DNA of 64,000 bases from NCBI RefSeq assembly GCF_015712065.1, contig NZ_JACFYZ010000012.1, positions 1-64,000 on the forward strand. The letters run 5' to 3'. The stretch is from Ectopseudomonas chengduensis (GTDB lineage Bacteria > Pseudomonadota > Gammaproteobacteria > Pseudomonadales > Pseudomonadaceae). The first letter of the stretch is position 1; each line of letters begins with the position of its first letter. This document shows, one piece after another, positions 1 through 8,419 of the stretch. The notes below the pieces were generated by a model. The model had not been told where the DNA came from, did not search any database, and saw only the letters and a program-made list of their open reading frames with translations. The translations under genes and the position numbers were made by a program.

Positions 1-326
1 TGAACATCGTGCTGCTGATCGCCGGTGCCTTCATGGAGCCGTCGGCGATCATCCTGATCCTGGCGCCGATCCTCTTCCCGATCGCCATGCAACTGGGCAT
101 CGACCCGATCCACCTGGGCATCATCATGGTGGTGAACATGGAGATCGGCCTGATCACGCCACCGGTGGGGCTGAACCTGTTCGTCACCTCGGCAGTGACG
201 GGCATGCCACTGACGGCAGTGATCCGCGCCGCGCTGCCATGGCTGATGCTGCTGATCAGCTTCCTGATGGTGATTACCTACATCCCGGCCGTTTCCCTGG
301 CGCTGCCGAATCTGCTCGGCATGTAA
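1..326 (+). CDS. TRAP transporter large permease (DctM family), C-terminal fragment
   Basis: This is the end of a gene that begins before the window; the frame is open to the first bases. The roughly 107 visible residues are strongly hydrophobic membrane segments and contain TPPVGLNLF, a signature of the DctM/SiaM large subunit of TRAP transporters. These proteins import carboxylates or related acids with a periplasmic binding protein and a sodium gradient. The binding protein and small permease would lie upstream, outside the window, so the substrate cannot be named. A strong terminator follows 46 bases after the stop. Family call confident; substrate unknown. Confidence 0.88.
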   Translation, partial: NIVLLIAGAFMEPSAIILILAPILFPIAMQLGIDPIHLGIIMVVNMEIGLITPPVGLNLFVTSAVTGMPLTAVIRAALPWLMLLISFLMVITYIPAVSLALPNLLGM

Positions 327-372
327 GGGTTCAACCGAACGATGCTACTTCGGTACCTCGTGTACCCACTCC

Positions 373-400
373 GCCCGGCATTAGTGCCGGGCTTTTTTTT
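373..400 (+). terminator. Rho-independent terminator after the TRAP permease gene
   Basis: A perfect 8-bp stem (GCCCGGCA / TGCCGGGC) with a 4-base loop is followed directly by eight T residues. Confidence 0.92.
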
Positions 401-520
401 GCACGAAACAATCTGACGAAAAGTGCTGTAGCCATTTCGCCAACCCAGCACACACATGGCTGCACAGAATTGCCGTGCCTGGCGTAAAGTCACCGCCACG
501 ATCGCCAAGGAAATCGTTAC

Positions 521-1192
521 ATGCTCAGACGCAGCCTGAAATCCGTCGTTACCACCTGGCTGACCGGTCTACTCGCGCTACTGCCACTGGCGCTGACCCT
601 GGCACTGCTTGCCTGGATATTCAGCCTGCTCAATCGCCTGGTCGGCCCCTCGACCCTCATCGGCCAATTGTTCGCCGCCCTCGGCCAGCCTTTCTCCAGC
701 AACAGCTATCTGGCCTACCTGCTGGGCAGCCTGGTGCTGCTGGCCAGCCTCTACCCACTGGGCCTGGCGGTACAACTGGGCCTGCGCCGCCCGCTGTCCT
801 GGCTGATCGATCGCACCCTGCGGCGCACCCCGCTGATCGGTAATTTCTACAACCTGGCCGATCGCTTCGTCGGCCTGCTGGACAAGAGCAAGAACCCGGA
901 CATCACCACCATGGCGCCGGTCTGGTGCTTTTTCGGCGGCGACGGCGCAGCGGTGCTCGCCCTGCGCCCGAGCTCGGAAAGCATCGAACTGGAAGGCCGC
1001 GCCTACTGCGCCATCCTCATTCCCACCGCGCCGATTCCAGTCGGTGGCGGCCTGCTCTACGTACCGGAGGCCTGGATACGCCCCGCCGACATGGGCGTGG
1101 ATCAGCTGACCAGCATCTATGTGTCCATGGGCCTCACGCCACCCGGCAAGCGAAATGTGGAGCAGAGCAAACCCGTCTTGATCAAGCCTTAG
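521..1192 (+). CDS. DUF502 family inner-membrane protein
   Basis: A 223-residue protein with two hydrophobic segments near residues 12-34 and 58-80, then a soluble domain. The pattern RTPLIGNFYN soon after the second segment, and a C-terminal domain with YVPEAW, match the DUF502 family of bacterial membrane proteins, whose biochemical role is not settled. The ATG has AAGGAA about eight bases upstream, which supports this start. It is a single gene, convergent with the lrp-type regulator, with a small hairpin (AGCAGGT / ACCTGCT) between the two stops. No function is inferred beyond the family. Confidence 0.85.
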   Translation: MLRRSLKSVVTTWLTGLLALLPLALTLALLAWIFSLLNRLVGPSTLIGQLFAALGQPFSSNSYLAYLLGSLVLLASLYPLGLAVQLGLRRPLSWLIDRTLRRTPLIGNFYNLADRFVGLLDKSKNPDITTMAPVWCFFGGDGAAVLALRPSSESIELEGRAYCAILIPTAPIPVGGGLLYVPEAWIRPADMGVDQLTSIYVSMGLTPPGKRNVEQSKPVLIKP

Positions 1193-1214
1193 CAGGTCGC
1201 TGAAAAACTACCTG

Positions 1215-1682
1215 CTAGGCGAGCGGCAAGCTGGTGGTGGACTTGATCTCCGATAACGCAACGATCGAGTTCACCTCCTGGATACCGGGTACCAGTGACA
1301 GCTTCTCGAAGAAGAAGCGCTCATAGGCTTCGATATCGCGGGTGACGATGCGCAGCATGAAATCCACCGCGCCCATCAGCACGTGGCACTCCAGCACCTC
1401 GGGAAACTCGCGCATGGCCTCGGCGAACTCGGTCAGGTTGGAGCGCCCATGGGCGTTGAGCTTGACCTGAGCGAACACCTGCGTATGCAGGCCGATGCGC
1501 TTGCGATCGAGCAGGGTGACCTGTTTGCGGATCACCCCCTCCTCCTTCAGCCGCTGGATACGGCGCCAGCACGGCGACTGCGACAGACCGATACGCTCGG
1601 CGATCTCCGCCGTGGAGAGACCCGCGTCCTCCTGTAGCAGAGCAAGAATACGTTGATCGTAGGCATCCAGAGTAACGGACAT
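1215..1682 (-). CDS. Lrp/AsnC family transcriptional regulator
   Basis: A 155-residue protein with the typical two-part Lrp layout: an N-terminal helix-turn-helix (about residues 5-55, including STAEIAERIGLSQSPCWRRI) and a C-terminal RAM/ACT-like domain (about 65-145) that binds an effector and builds octamers. Length and order are normal for the family. The gene points away from the ORF starting at 1810, leaving a 127-base AT-richer intergenic region that could carry shared promoters or an autoregulatory site. The regulated pathway and effector amino acid cannot be told from the sequence. Confidence 0.93.
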   Translation of the reverse strand: MSVTLDAYDQRILALLQEDAGLSTAEIAERIGLSQSPCWRRIQRLKEEGVIRKQVTLLDRKRIGLHTQVFAQVKLNAHGRSNLTEFAEAMREFPEVLECHVLMGAVDFMLRIVTRDIEAYERFFFEKLSLVPGIQEVNSIVALSEIKSTTSLPLA

Positions 1683-1809
1683 AAAAAATCCCCACTAGCG
1701 ACTAAACTAGGAAATTCTATCCATTAATCCCCCATAAACACAGAAAACCAGGCAGAACTTTTGCCGGAAGAAGGTGGAAACTTAGGCAAAACCTGCCCGA
1801 GCTGCCGTC

Positions 1810-2136
1810 ATGCCTGATACCACTCCGTTCCCCGCCGCCCACAACCGCCGCGATCCCTGGCAGGATCGCCCCGATGCCTGTGTCGAATACCAACTGCGCA
1901 CCGACGCCGAAGCCGATGTGCTGTGCCGGCTGCTCGGTCTGTTCGCCCAACTGCAGCTGTTACCCGAAGCCCTGCACATGCAGCGCCTGCATGATGACCT
2001 GCATATCAGCCTGCGCCTGCCCGGTATCTCGCTGCATCGAGCCGGGGTGCTGGCGCAGAAACTGCGCGGCCTGGTGTGCGTATGGGAGGTGACCTGGCAA
2101 CACCTGGATCACGGCCTGGTGACGGAGGTGGCCTGA
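1810..2136 (+). CDS. Small conserved-looking protein with a possible ACT-like fold
   Basis: A 108-residue ORF with chromosomal codon use and no signal peptide or membrane segment. About residues 24-95 alternate as beta-alpha-beta, with VEYQLRTDAEADVLCRLLGLF near the start and a closing strand around VCVWEVTW. That spacing resembles a single ACT-type domain such as those in small regulatory subunits, but this is only a secondary-structure impression. It is divergent from the Lrp-type regulator and lies 122 bases before the GspE-type ATPase. I do not recognise a named family. Confidence 0.6.
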   Translation: MPDTTPFPAAHNRRDPWQDRPDACVEYQLRTDAEADVLCRLLGLFAQLQLLPEALHMQRLHDDLHISLRLPGISLHRAGVLAQKLRGLVCVWEVTWQHLDHGLVTEVA

Positions 2137-2258
2137 AGCGGCTACTCGGTCACTTATGGACCTTCGCCCTTGTGCCGCTTTTCGGGCATCCTAGCCAGGC
2201 TGAAAGGCCTTTGAAAAACGGCCTGCTAACCTTGTTCAGGCCGACCCGAGGAGCCCGC

Positions 2259-4043
2259 ATGTCCGCCTTCACCGCTACCGCCCCTGACCGTGTACTGGAT
2301 CTTGGCGACCTGCTGCGCGAGCTGGTGGCCCAGGGCCGGGTCGATCAGGATGTGGCTGAGCAGTGCCTGGCGATCCGTCGCAGCTCGCTGAACAATAGCC
2401 AGCACCCGCTGGAGTTTCTCGCCGCACAACAGGTGGACGATCAGAAAAGACCGGGCAAGAAACTCGATCTGGAAACCCTCACCACCTGGCTGGCCAACTT
2501 CGCCGGGCAACCTTACTTGCGCATCGACCCGCTGAAGATCGACGTGCCGTCCATCACCCCGCTGATGTCCTACGCCTTCGCCCAGCGCCACAAGATTCTC
2601 GCCGTGGCCGTGGACAGCGAGAGCGTCACCATCGCCAGCAGCCAGCCACTGGTGCACAGCTGGGAAGCCAACCTGATCCACGTGCTCAAGCGTCCGATCA
2701 AGCGTGTGGTAGCCAACCCCAGCGATATTCAGCGCTTCACTACCGAGTTCTATCGCCTGGCCCGCTCGGTCAGCGGCGCCAATGCCACCGACCAGAAGAT
2801 CAGCGGCGTTGGTAACTTCGAACAACTGCTCAGCCTCGGCGCCCAGGATCAGGAACCGGACGCCAACGATGCGCACATCGTCAATATCGTCGACTGGCTG
2901 TTCCAGTACGCCTTCCAGCAACGCGCCAGCGATATCCATATCGAGCCACGCCGCGAACAGGGCACCGTGCGCTTTCGCATCGACGGCGTGCTGCATACCG
3001 TCTACCAGTTCCCCGCCCAGGTCACCATGGCGGTGGTCAGCCGCCTGAAAAACCTCGGCCGCATGAACATCGCCGAGAAGCGCAAGCCGCAGGATGGCCG
3101 GGTCAAGACCAAGACCCCGGATGGCAACGAAGTGGAGTTGCGCCTGTCCACCCTGCCGACCGCCTTCGGCGAGAAGATGGTGATGCGTATCTTCGATCCG
3201 GAAGTGCTGCTGAAAAGCCCTGATCAACTTGGCTTCTCTCCTGATGACCTGCGCCGCTGGGAAAGCATGACCTGCCAACCCAACGGCATCATCCTGGTCA
3301 CCGGCCCTACCGGCTCGGGCAAGACCACCACGCTCTACACCACGCTCAAACAGCTGGCGACCGAGGAGGTGAACGTCTGCACCATCGAAGACCCCATCGA
3401 GATGATCGAGGGCGCCTTCAACCAGATGCAGGTGCAGCACAACATCGACCTGAACTTCGCCAGCGGCATACGTGCACTGATGCGCCAGGACCCGGACATC
3501 ATCATGATCGGCGAGATCCGCGACCTGGAAACTGCCGAAATGGCCATCCAGGCGGCGCTGACCGGCCACCTGGTACTGTCCACCCTGCACACCAACGATG
3601 CGCCCAGTGCCATCACCCGCCTGCTCGAACTGGGCGTGCCGCACTACCTGCTCAAGGCCACCATCCTCGGCGTCATGGCGCAACGCCTGGTGCGTACCCT
3701 GTGCCCACACTGCAAGGCACCGGTGCAACTGGACGAAGACACCTGGAACGGCCTGACCCGGCCCTGGAGCTCGCCATTGCCGACCCAGGCGCACCACGCC
3801 GTCGGCTGCCTGGAATGCCGTGAAACCGGCTACCGCGGCCGCGCTGGCGTCTACGAAATCATGCTGATCAACGACGCCATCAAGCCACTGATCAACGCCG
3901 ACACCGACCTGACCGCCCTGCGCCGCGCCGCCTTCAAGGACGGCATGCGCAGCCTGCGTCTGTCCGGCGCGCAAAAGGTCGCGGCAGGGCTGACCACCAT
4001 CGAGGAAGTGCTGCGCGTCACTCCGCAGAGCGAGCAACGCTGA
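2259..4043 (+). CDS. GspE/PilB-type secretion ATPase, orphan
   Basis: A 594-residue type II/IV secretion ATPase. The N-terminal MshEN-like region (about 1-190) is followed by the hexameric ATPase core: Walker A GPTGSGKTT near residue 349, Asp box, Walker B IIMIGEIRD near 415, and the His box STLHTNDA. A CPHC...CLEC zinc motif follows near residues 486-515. Such enzymes drive assembly of type IV pili or type II pseudopili. I chose the ATG at 2259 because the family N terminus begins there and a GAGGAG-like site precedes it; the frame is open upstream to 2076. No other pil or gsp gene is adjacent, so the partner system is unknown. Its 3' end overlaps the convergent transpeptidase gene by 26 bases. 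Confidence 0.9.
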   Translation: MSAFTATAPDRVLDLGDLLRELVAQGRVDQDVAEQCLAIRRSSLNNSQHPLEFLAAQQVDDQKRPGKKLDLETLTTWLANFAGQPYLRIDPLKIDVPSITPLMSYAFAQRHKILAVAVDSESVTIASSQPLVHSWEANLIHVLKRPIKRVVANPSDIQRFTTEFYRLARSVSGANATDQKISGVGNFEQLLSLGAQDQEPDANDAHIVNIVDWLFQYAFQQRASDIHIEPRREQGTVRFRIDGVLHTVYQFPAQVTMAVVSRLKNLGRMNIAEKRKPQDGRVKTKTPDGNEVELRLSTLPTAFGEKMVMRIFDPEVLLKSPDQLGFSPDDLRRWESMTCQPNGIILVTGPTGSGKTTTLYTTLKQLATEEVNVCTIEDPIEMIEGAFNQMQVQHNIDLNFASGIRALMRQDPDIIMIGEIRDLETAEMAIQAALTGHLVLSTLHTNDAPSAITRLLELGVPHYLLKATILGVMAQRLVRTLCPHCKAPVQLDEDTWNGLTRPWSSPLPTQAHHAVGCLECRETGYRGRAGVYEIMLINDAIKPLINADTDLTALRRAAFKDGMRSLRLSGAQKVAAGLTTIEEVLRVTPQSEQR

Positions 4044-4692
4044 TGCTCGCGCAGTCGCGATAGCGGTCGTCGGCCAACTGCGGGTGCCAGGCGAACAGGT
4101 ACTGGCCATCCCGGAGCTGATCCACCAGCACCCGAATCACCTCCTGCCGCACCGCCGGACAGCCCAGGCTGCGCCCCATGCGGCCATATTTCTGCGCCCA
4201 TGTCGGCGCCACGTAATCAGCGCCATGGATTACCAGCGCCCGGGCACGCGCCTGGTCATTGAAGCCGGGCTCCAGGCCATCAAGGCGCAGCGAATGCCCA
4301 TGCCGGCCGCTGTAGCTTTCAGCACCGCGAAACAGACCCAGGCTGGACTGATGGCTACCCGGCAGATTGGAAAAGCGCTCGGCGAACAGCTCGCCGGACT
4401 GGCGACCATGGGCCACGAACTCACGCTGCAGCAGACGCCTGTGCGTCAGATCGAAAACCCATAGGCGCCGCTCCAGCGAGGAATGCGAGTAATCGATCAC
4501 CGCCAACCGCTTGGCTTCACCCGCGCCTTCACGCTCGGCACACCGCAGCGCCTGTAGCGCACCGTGCAACGCTCGCATTTCCAACTGCGGCGCTGCACGG
4601 TGCAGGGCATTCAGCAGCTCATCGGCCACGGCGCCCTGCCCTGGCAGCAACAGGACGGTAAGCAAAAACGCCATCAGCGAACGCGCAAACAT
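4018..4692 (-). CDS. Murein L,D-transpeptidase catalytic-domain-like secreted protein
   Basis: A 224-residue protein with a clear Sec signal peptide (about residues 1-23, cut near AVADE). The mature part carries the L,D-transpeptidase hallmark: a His-Gly motif (VIHGADYV, around residue 155) followed by a Ser/Gly-Cys motif, SLGCPAV, with the presumed catalytic Cys at residue 178. The overall layout matches the stand-alone YkuD-related family annotated as murein L,D-transpeptidase catalytic domain family. A role in the periplasm on peptidoglycan crosslinks is the family expectation; the exact substrate is not shown. It converges on the GspE-type gene and overlaps its last 26 bases. Confidence 0.82.
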   Translation of the reverse strand: MFARSLMAFLLTVLLLPGQGAVADELLNALHRAAPQLEMRALHGALQALRCAEREGAGEAKRLAVIDYSHSSLERRLWVFDLTHRRLLQREFVAHGRQSGELFAERFSNLPGSHQSSLGLFRGAESYSGRHGHSLRLDGLEPGFNDQARARALVIHGADYVAPTWAQKYGRMGRSLGCPAVRQEVIRVLVDQLRDGQYLFAWHPQLADDRYRDCASISVARSAE

Positions 4693-4857
4693 GCCCTGGC
4701 TCCCACGGATGGCCCGGCATCTGCCCGCCTTGCGAAGGGGTCGGCGGCAGAGCCCTGGCGACTGTGCTTAGATTGATTGATCTGGCAATGGAGTCTATGC
4801 GATGTACACCGAAGGGCGATCAGCAAACAGTCCGAGTATGGGTAGCCGCGTCTTCCC

Positions 4858-5112
4858 ATGATCACCTACCTGCAAAACTTGTCGTTCTGGGACTGGTTGG
4901 CCCTGGCCACCCTGCTGCTGATCCTCGAGGTGTTCGGCGCCGGAGGCTACCTGCTGTGGATCGGCCTGGTGGCCGTCGCCGTCGGTGCCCTGACCTACCT
5001 GTTCCCGGACCTGTCCTGGATCTGGCAATTTCTGCTGTTCAGCGCACTGGCAATACTCTCGGCGCTGCTTTGGTGGCGTCATCAGCAGCGGGCGCGCAAG
5101 CTCAGCAACTGA
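4858..5112 (+). CDS. Short NfeD-like membrane protein
   Basis: An 84-residue protein that is almost entirely membrane: a hydrophobic stretch near residues 10-45 (LEVFGAGGYLLWIGL) and another near 50-70, then a basic tail. It matches the short NfeD-like proteins that consist only of the membrane part and lack the soluble OB-fold. Such proteins usually sit beside a stomatin/SPFH (QmcA-type) gene, but none is present here: the next gene is a DUF2388 protein. Function is inferred only from family resemblance. Confidence 0.72.
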   Translation: MITYLQNLSFWDWLALATLLLILEVFGAGGYLLWIGLVAVAVGALTYLFPDLSWIWQFLLFSALAILSALLWWRHQQRARKLSN

Positions 5113-5200
5113 TCGGCCTGGCAACCGGCCATCGCCAGCAAGGAACCACTAGCGGCTTGTGCGACTCCTAGGAGAAGTACCACCCTAAAGGAGTTTCATC

Positions 5201-5530
5201 ATGCGTGTAACGAGCCGTGCCGCACTGGCGTTCAGTGCCTGCCTGATCGCCCAGACCGCAGCAGCCGATGGCCTGCTGCGCGACATTCTGTCCTCGGGCG
5301 CAACCACCGCCTCGACCTATCTGACCTTCAAGGATCGCAAGCTGGTTGCGGCGGCCGAAGAGGATGCCAGCAGCTTCGTCGCCAGTAACGGCGAAATCCG
5401 CGGCCCGCATCTGGAAGCGGCAATGCAGCAACTGCGCAGCGACAATCCGCAACTGCAGGACGCCGACGATATGGCACTGGCCAGCGCCATTCTTGCCACC
5501 TCGGCAGCGCCAGCTGACAACCCACGCTGA
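5201..5530 (+). CDS. DUF2388 family exported protein
   Basis: A 109-residue protein with a signal peptide (about residues 1-22, ending in QTAAADG). The mature segment, with SSGATTASTYLTFKD and then AAEEDASSFVASNGEIRG, is the DUF2388 pattern that is common and often multi-copy in Pseudomonas. The start is supported by a strong AAAGGAG site six bases upstream. The role is unknown; the protein is likely periplasmic. A strong hairpin terminator follows. Confidence 0.86.
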   Translation: MRVTSRAALAFSACLIAQTAAADGLLRDILSSGATTASTYLTFKDRKLVAAAEEDASSFVASNGEIRGPHLEAAMQQLRSDNPQLQDADDMALASAILATSAAPADNPR

Positions 5531-5549
5531 GCCGTAACCAGTCGCCCAT

Positions 5550-5586
5550 AAAAAATGCCCGCATCCAAAGGGAGCGGGCATTTTTC
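5550..5586. terminator. Bidirectional hairpin terminator
   Basis: An inverted repeat AAAAATGCCCGC ... GCGGGCATTTTT with an 11-base loop lies between the convergent DUF2388 and OprD genes. A and T runs flank both sides, so it can end transcripts from either direction. Confidence 0.9.
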
Positions 5587-5639
5587 GTTCAGCTTTTCGG
5601 GACATCAGGCCTTAGCAAGCCTCCCGAAAACCTCTCGCC

Positions 5640-6911
5640 TTACATCAGCGGCAGGGTGTAGCTGACGATCAGACGGTTTTCGTCGATGTCGTTAGCGAAG
5701 TTGGAACGCACAGACGCGTTACGCCAGCGAACACCTAGGTTCTTCAGTGCGCCTTCCTGGAAGACGTACATCAGCTCGGTGTTGCGCTCCCACTCACGAC
5801 CTTCGGAAACACCGCGACCACGATCAACGTTATCGCCAGTCAGGTAACGGGTCATGAAGGTCAGGCCCGGAATCCCGATGGAAGCGAAGTTGAAATCATA
5901 ACGCGCCTGGTAGGACTTTTCGTCCTTGTTGGCGAAGTCGCCAATTTGCACGTAGTTGACCAGGAAAGGATCGGTACCATTGATGTAGGCGAAGCCAGTG
6001 TCGCCACTCATCTTCTGGTAACCCAGACCGAAGGCATGGCCATCCAGACCGTAGGTAACCATGGCGCCGAAGGCCTTGTTGTCGACGTTGCTGCGGTTGC
6101 CATCGTCAGTGGAACGAGCATAGCGAACATCGGTCTTCAGGCTTTGCTTGTCGCCCAGCGGCAGGACGTGCACGACGTTGAAGGAGTGCTGCTTGTACAA
6201 CTCGTCCAGGTTGGAATAGTAGTAACCAGCGCTCAGATCCTTGGTCAACTTGTAGGTGCCGCCAATGAAGTCGAAGGAATCGGTGGTTGAGCCGCCAACA
6301 GTAGAGATGCCACGACGACCGCCGGTGGTAATACCGATGTCTTCATAGTCATTGGAGTTACGGTTGTTGACCTCACGGACGTGAGCCGCTTCAAGCATCA
6401 GACCGTCGAGTTCCTGGGAAACCACGTGGCCAGCCTCGAACACCTGCGGCAGCAGACGGCTATCGCTGGACGCGATTGCAGCGTTCTTGAACTGCATCTG
6501 GCCAACGCGCAGGGTGCTGTTGGAAACCTTGGCTTTGGCTGCTACAGCCAGACCTGAGTAGTTGTCCTGAGAACCACCCGAAGAGCGATCAGGAACCAGC
6601 AGACCACTGCCTGCAGTACCATCCCCCGAGTCCAGCTTGAAACCGAACATACCGATAGCGTCGGCACCAAAGCCCACGGTGCCTTCGGTAAAGCCGGAGT
6701 TCATGCGCAGAATGAAGCCCTGTGCCCACTCTTCCTGCTTGGACTGACTCTGCGCCGGTACTTCACTATTGCCTTGGCGAAAATCACGATTGAAATAGAA
6801 GTTACGTGCTTCCAGGCTGACTTTGGTATCGCCGACCAGGTCGGCGAAGGCGACTTGGCTCAGGCCCAGGGTGCTGGCGGCTACGGCCAGTGCCAGGGAG
6901 GTCTTTCTCAT
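5640..6911 (-). CDS. OprD family outer-membrane porin
   Basis: A 423-residue protein with a signal peptide (about 1-23, QVAFAD) and an OprD-type beta-barrel. Alternating aromatic/polar strands run throughout, the early ARNFYFNRDF and EWAQGFILRMNSGFTEGTVGFG segments are typical of OprD, and the C-terminal strand ends NRLIVSYTLPLM. These are 18-strand substrate-specific channels for basic amino acids, peptides or carboxylates; the substrate cannot be read from the sequence. The gene stands alone, with GAGAGAAAC just before the ATG. A 426-base gene-free region lies upstream. Confidence 0.93.
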   Translation of the reverse strand: MRKTSLALAVAASTLGLSQVAFADLVGDTKVSLEARNFYFNRDFRQGNSEVPAQSQSKQEEWAQGFILRMNSGFTEGTVGFGADAIGMFGFKLDSGDGTAGSGLLVPDRSSGGSQDNYSGLAVAAKAKVSNSTLRVGQMQFKNAAIASSDSRLLPQVFEAGHVVSQELDGLMLEAAHVREVNNRNSNDYEDIGITTGGRRGISTVGGSTTDSFDFIGGTYKLTKDLSAGYYYSNLDELYKQHSFNVVHVLPLGDKQSLKTDVRYARSTDDGNRSNVDNKAFGAMVTYGLDGHAFGLGYQKMSGDTGFAYINGTDPFLVNYVQIGDFANKDEKSYQARYDFNFASIGIPGLTFMTRYLTGDNVDRGRGVSEGREWERNTELMYVFQEGALKNLGVRWRNASVRSNFANDIDENRLIVSYTLPLM

Positions 6912-7337
6912 TATGTTTCTCTCCAGTGTGTTTAAGGTGACGCATCGTCCGGCGCAGACTTCGGCACGAAGAGGCAGGCCGGCACGAATGGGGCATACGC
7001 ACCCACAAGCCGGGACAGGTATGAACCAGGCTCGAATGGATACGTGAAAAACTCAGGAAGAACAGAACAACGGCGAACGCAGTACGGCGGCCGAAACAAG
7101 GCGGGCTGAGTGGTGCATGGTGAATGCTCTCTCGTCGTTGTTATTGTGCGCCGACATCCTGGCCGGCATCTGCCGGAGGCTATGCAGATAACGCGCCAGT
7201 TCCTGATAGCAGGCCTGCGAGGCCTCTAGAACAACAGGTTACATTTTTCCTGCAGCACAGTGACCATGTAATGACAATCAAGATAGGCAAATTTCCGCTT
7301 ATGAGAACTTGTTCCCAGGCGGAAAATCGCCAGGACC
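6912..7337. other. Gene-free region upstream of oprD-type gene
   Basis: 426 bases between the start of the porin gene and the stop of the PAS-GGDEF gene, both on the minus strand. It should contain the porin promoter and the end of the cyclase transcript. Short ORFs here lack a ribosome site or family resemblance. I see no strong hairpin or repeat. Confidence 0.5.
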
Positions 7338-8321
7338 TCAGCCCAGGACGATCTGATTCTTGCCTTGACGCTTGGCCATGTACATAGCTGCATCGGCACG
7401 TGCGTAGAGCGCATCGAGACTAACATCAGTGGCCAGCAGACTGGTCAGACCCTGACTGACGGTGATGCCGAAGCTGGTGCCCTCATGGCGAAAGCTGAGG
7501 CGTTGCACCTCACGCTGCAGTCGTTCAGCCACCTGCAAAGCCACATCCTGCTCACAGCCCGGGAACAGCGCCGCGAACTCCTCACCACCGATACGTCCGA
7601 ACAGATCGCCGCGCCTCAGGGCATTGCTGCCGCAATGTGCCAGACGTCGCAACACTTCATCGCCGATCTGGTGGCCGTACTGGTCATTGATCTTCTTGAA
7701 GTCATCGAGATCGAGCAACAGGAAGGCCAGCGGACTGCCGAACTTGCGCGCATGTTCGAACTCGCGACGGGCGCACTCGAAGAAGTGCCGCCGGTTGCTG
7801 CTCTGAGTCAGCACATCGGTGGTAGCCAGGCGATGCAGCTCGCCCTCCAGCCGCTTCTTCTCGGTGATGTCTTCGGCGATACCGACGATCACACTGCCGG
7901 GCTCAGCGCCCAGCCGAGGGCTGACGAAACACTTGTCGCTGAGCCAGCGCAATTGGCCATCAGCGCGAATGATGCGGTACTCGCGAGACTCCACCGCGCC
8001 GGTTTCCAGCACCTTGGCCAGGCTCTCGGCGGCGTAGTCGATATCGTCCGGATAGATGCTGTTGCGCCACTCACCATAGTCGGCCAAAAGCAGCGCGGCG
8101 GAACGACCGAAGATGCGCTCATAGGCAGGGCTGACATAGATCATCCGCTGCTCGTTCCAATCGAAAGCCCAGAGCACGGCATTGACGCTGCCAAGCAGGC
8201 TACTGAACAGTTGTTCGCGCGCACCCAGGCGCTCTACTTCGGCACGGCTGTGCAGTAGAGCCAAGGTCAGTTCTTCCAACTCGGAAACAGCGTTGCCTTG
8301 ATCGTCCATTACAGCGGCCAT
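7338..8321 (-). CDS. PAS-GGDEF diguanylate cyclase
   Basis: A 327-residue soluble protein: a short N-terminal coiled segment, a PAS domain (about residues 30-155, with the PAC end VGIAEDITEKKRLEGEL), then a GGDEF domain (about 160-325). The active-site motif is intact as GGEEF and is preceded by RRGD at the correct five-residue distance, the allosteric inhibitory I-site. It should therefore make c-di-GMP and be product-inhibited. I chose the ATG at 8321 because GAAGGA precedes it; in-frame ATGs at 8351, 8339 and 8309 are alternatives. It lies downstream of desA on the same strand, separated by a terminator hairpin. Confidence 0.9.
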   Translation of the reverse strand: MAAVMDDQGNAVSELEELTLALLHSRAEVERLGAREQLFSSLLGSVNAVLWAFDWNEQRMIYVSPAYERIFGRSAALLLADYGEWRNSIYPDDIDYAAESLAKVLETGAVESREYRIIRADGQLRWLSDKCFVSPRLGAEPGSVIVGIAEDITEKKRLEGELHRLATTDVLTQSSNRRHFFECARREFEHARKFGSPLAFLLLDLDDFKKINDQYGHQIGDEVLRRLAHCGSNALRRGDLFGRIGGEEFAALFPGCEQDVALQVAERLQREVQRLSFRHEGTSFGITVSQGLTSLLATDVSLDALYARADAAMYMAKRQGKNQIVLG

Positions 8322-8374
8322 CCGTCCTTCGCCTCGCATTGAAATGAGCATAGTGCGAGCTGTTGGACATACAC

Positions 8375-8401
8375 AAAGGCCCGCCAGTTCGGCGGGCCTT
8401 T
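8375..8401 (-). terminator. Hairpin terminator after desA
   Basis: A perfect 11-bp stem (AAAGGCCCGCC / GGCGGGCCTTT) with a 5-base loop lies 19 bases past the desA stop. The T-run is short, so efficiency is uncertain. Confidence 0.7.
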
Positions 8402-8419
8402 GCTTGTAACGAGCGGTGG

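Noticed and set aside
1191..1216. Hairpin AGCAGGT / ACCTGCT as a terminator between DUF502 and lrp genes
   Set aside because: Short stem, long loop and no T-run on either side.
2226..4109. 627-codon antisense frame over the secretion ATPase gene
   Set aside because: It mirrors codon bias of the real gene, has no family motif and no ribosome site.
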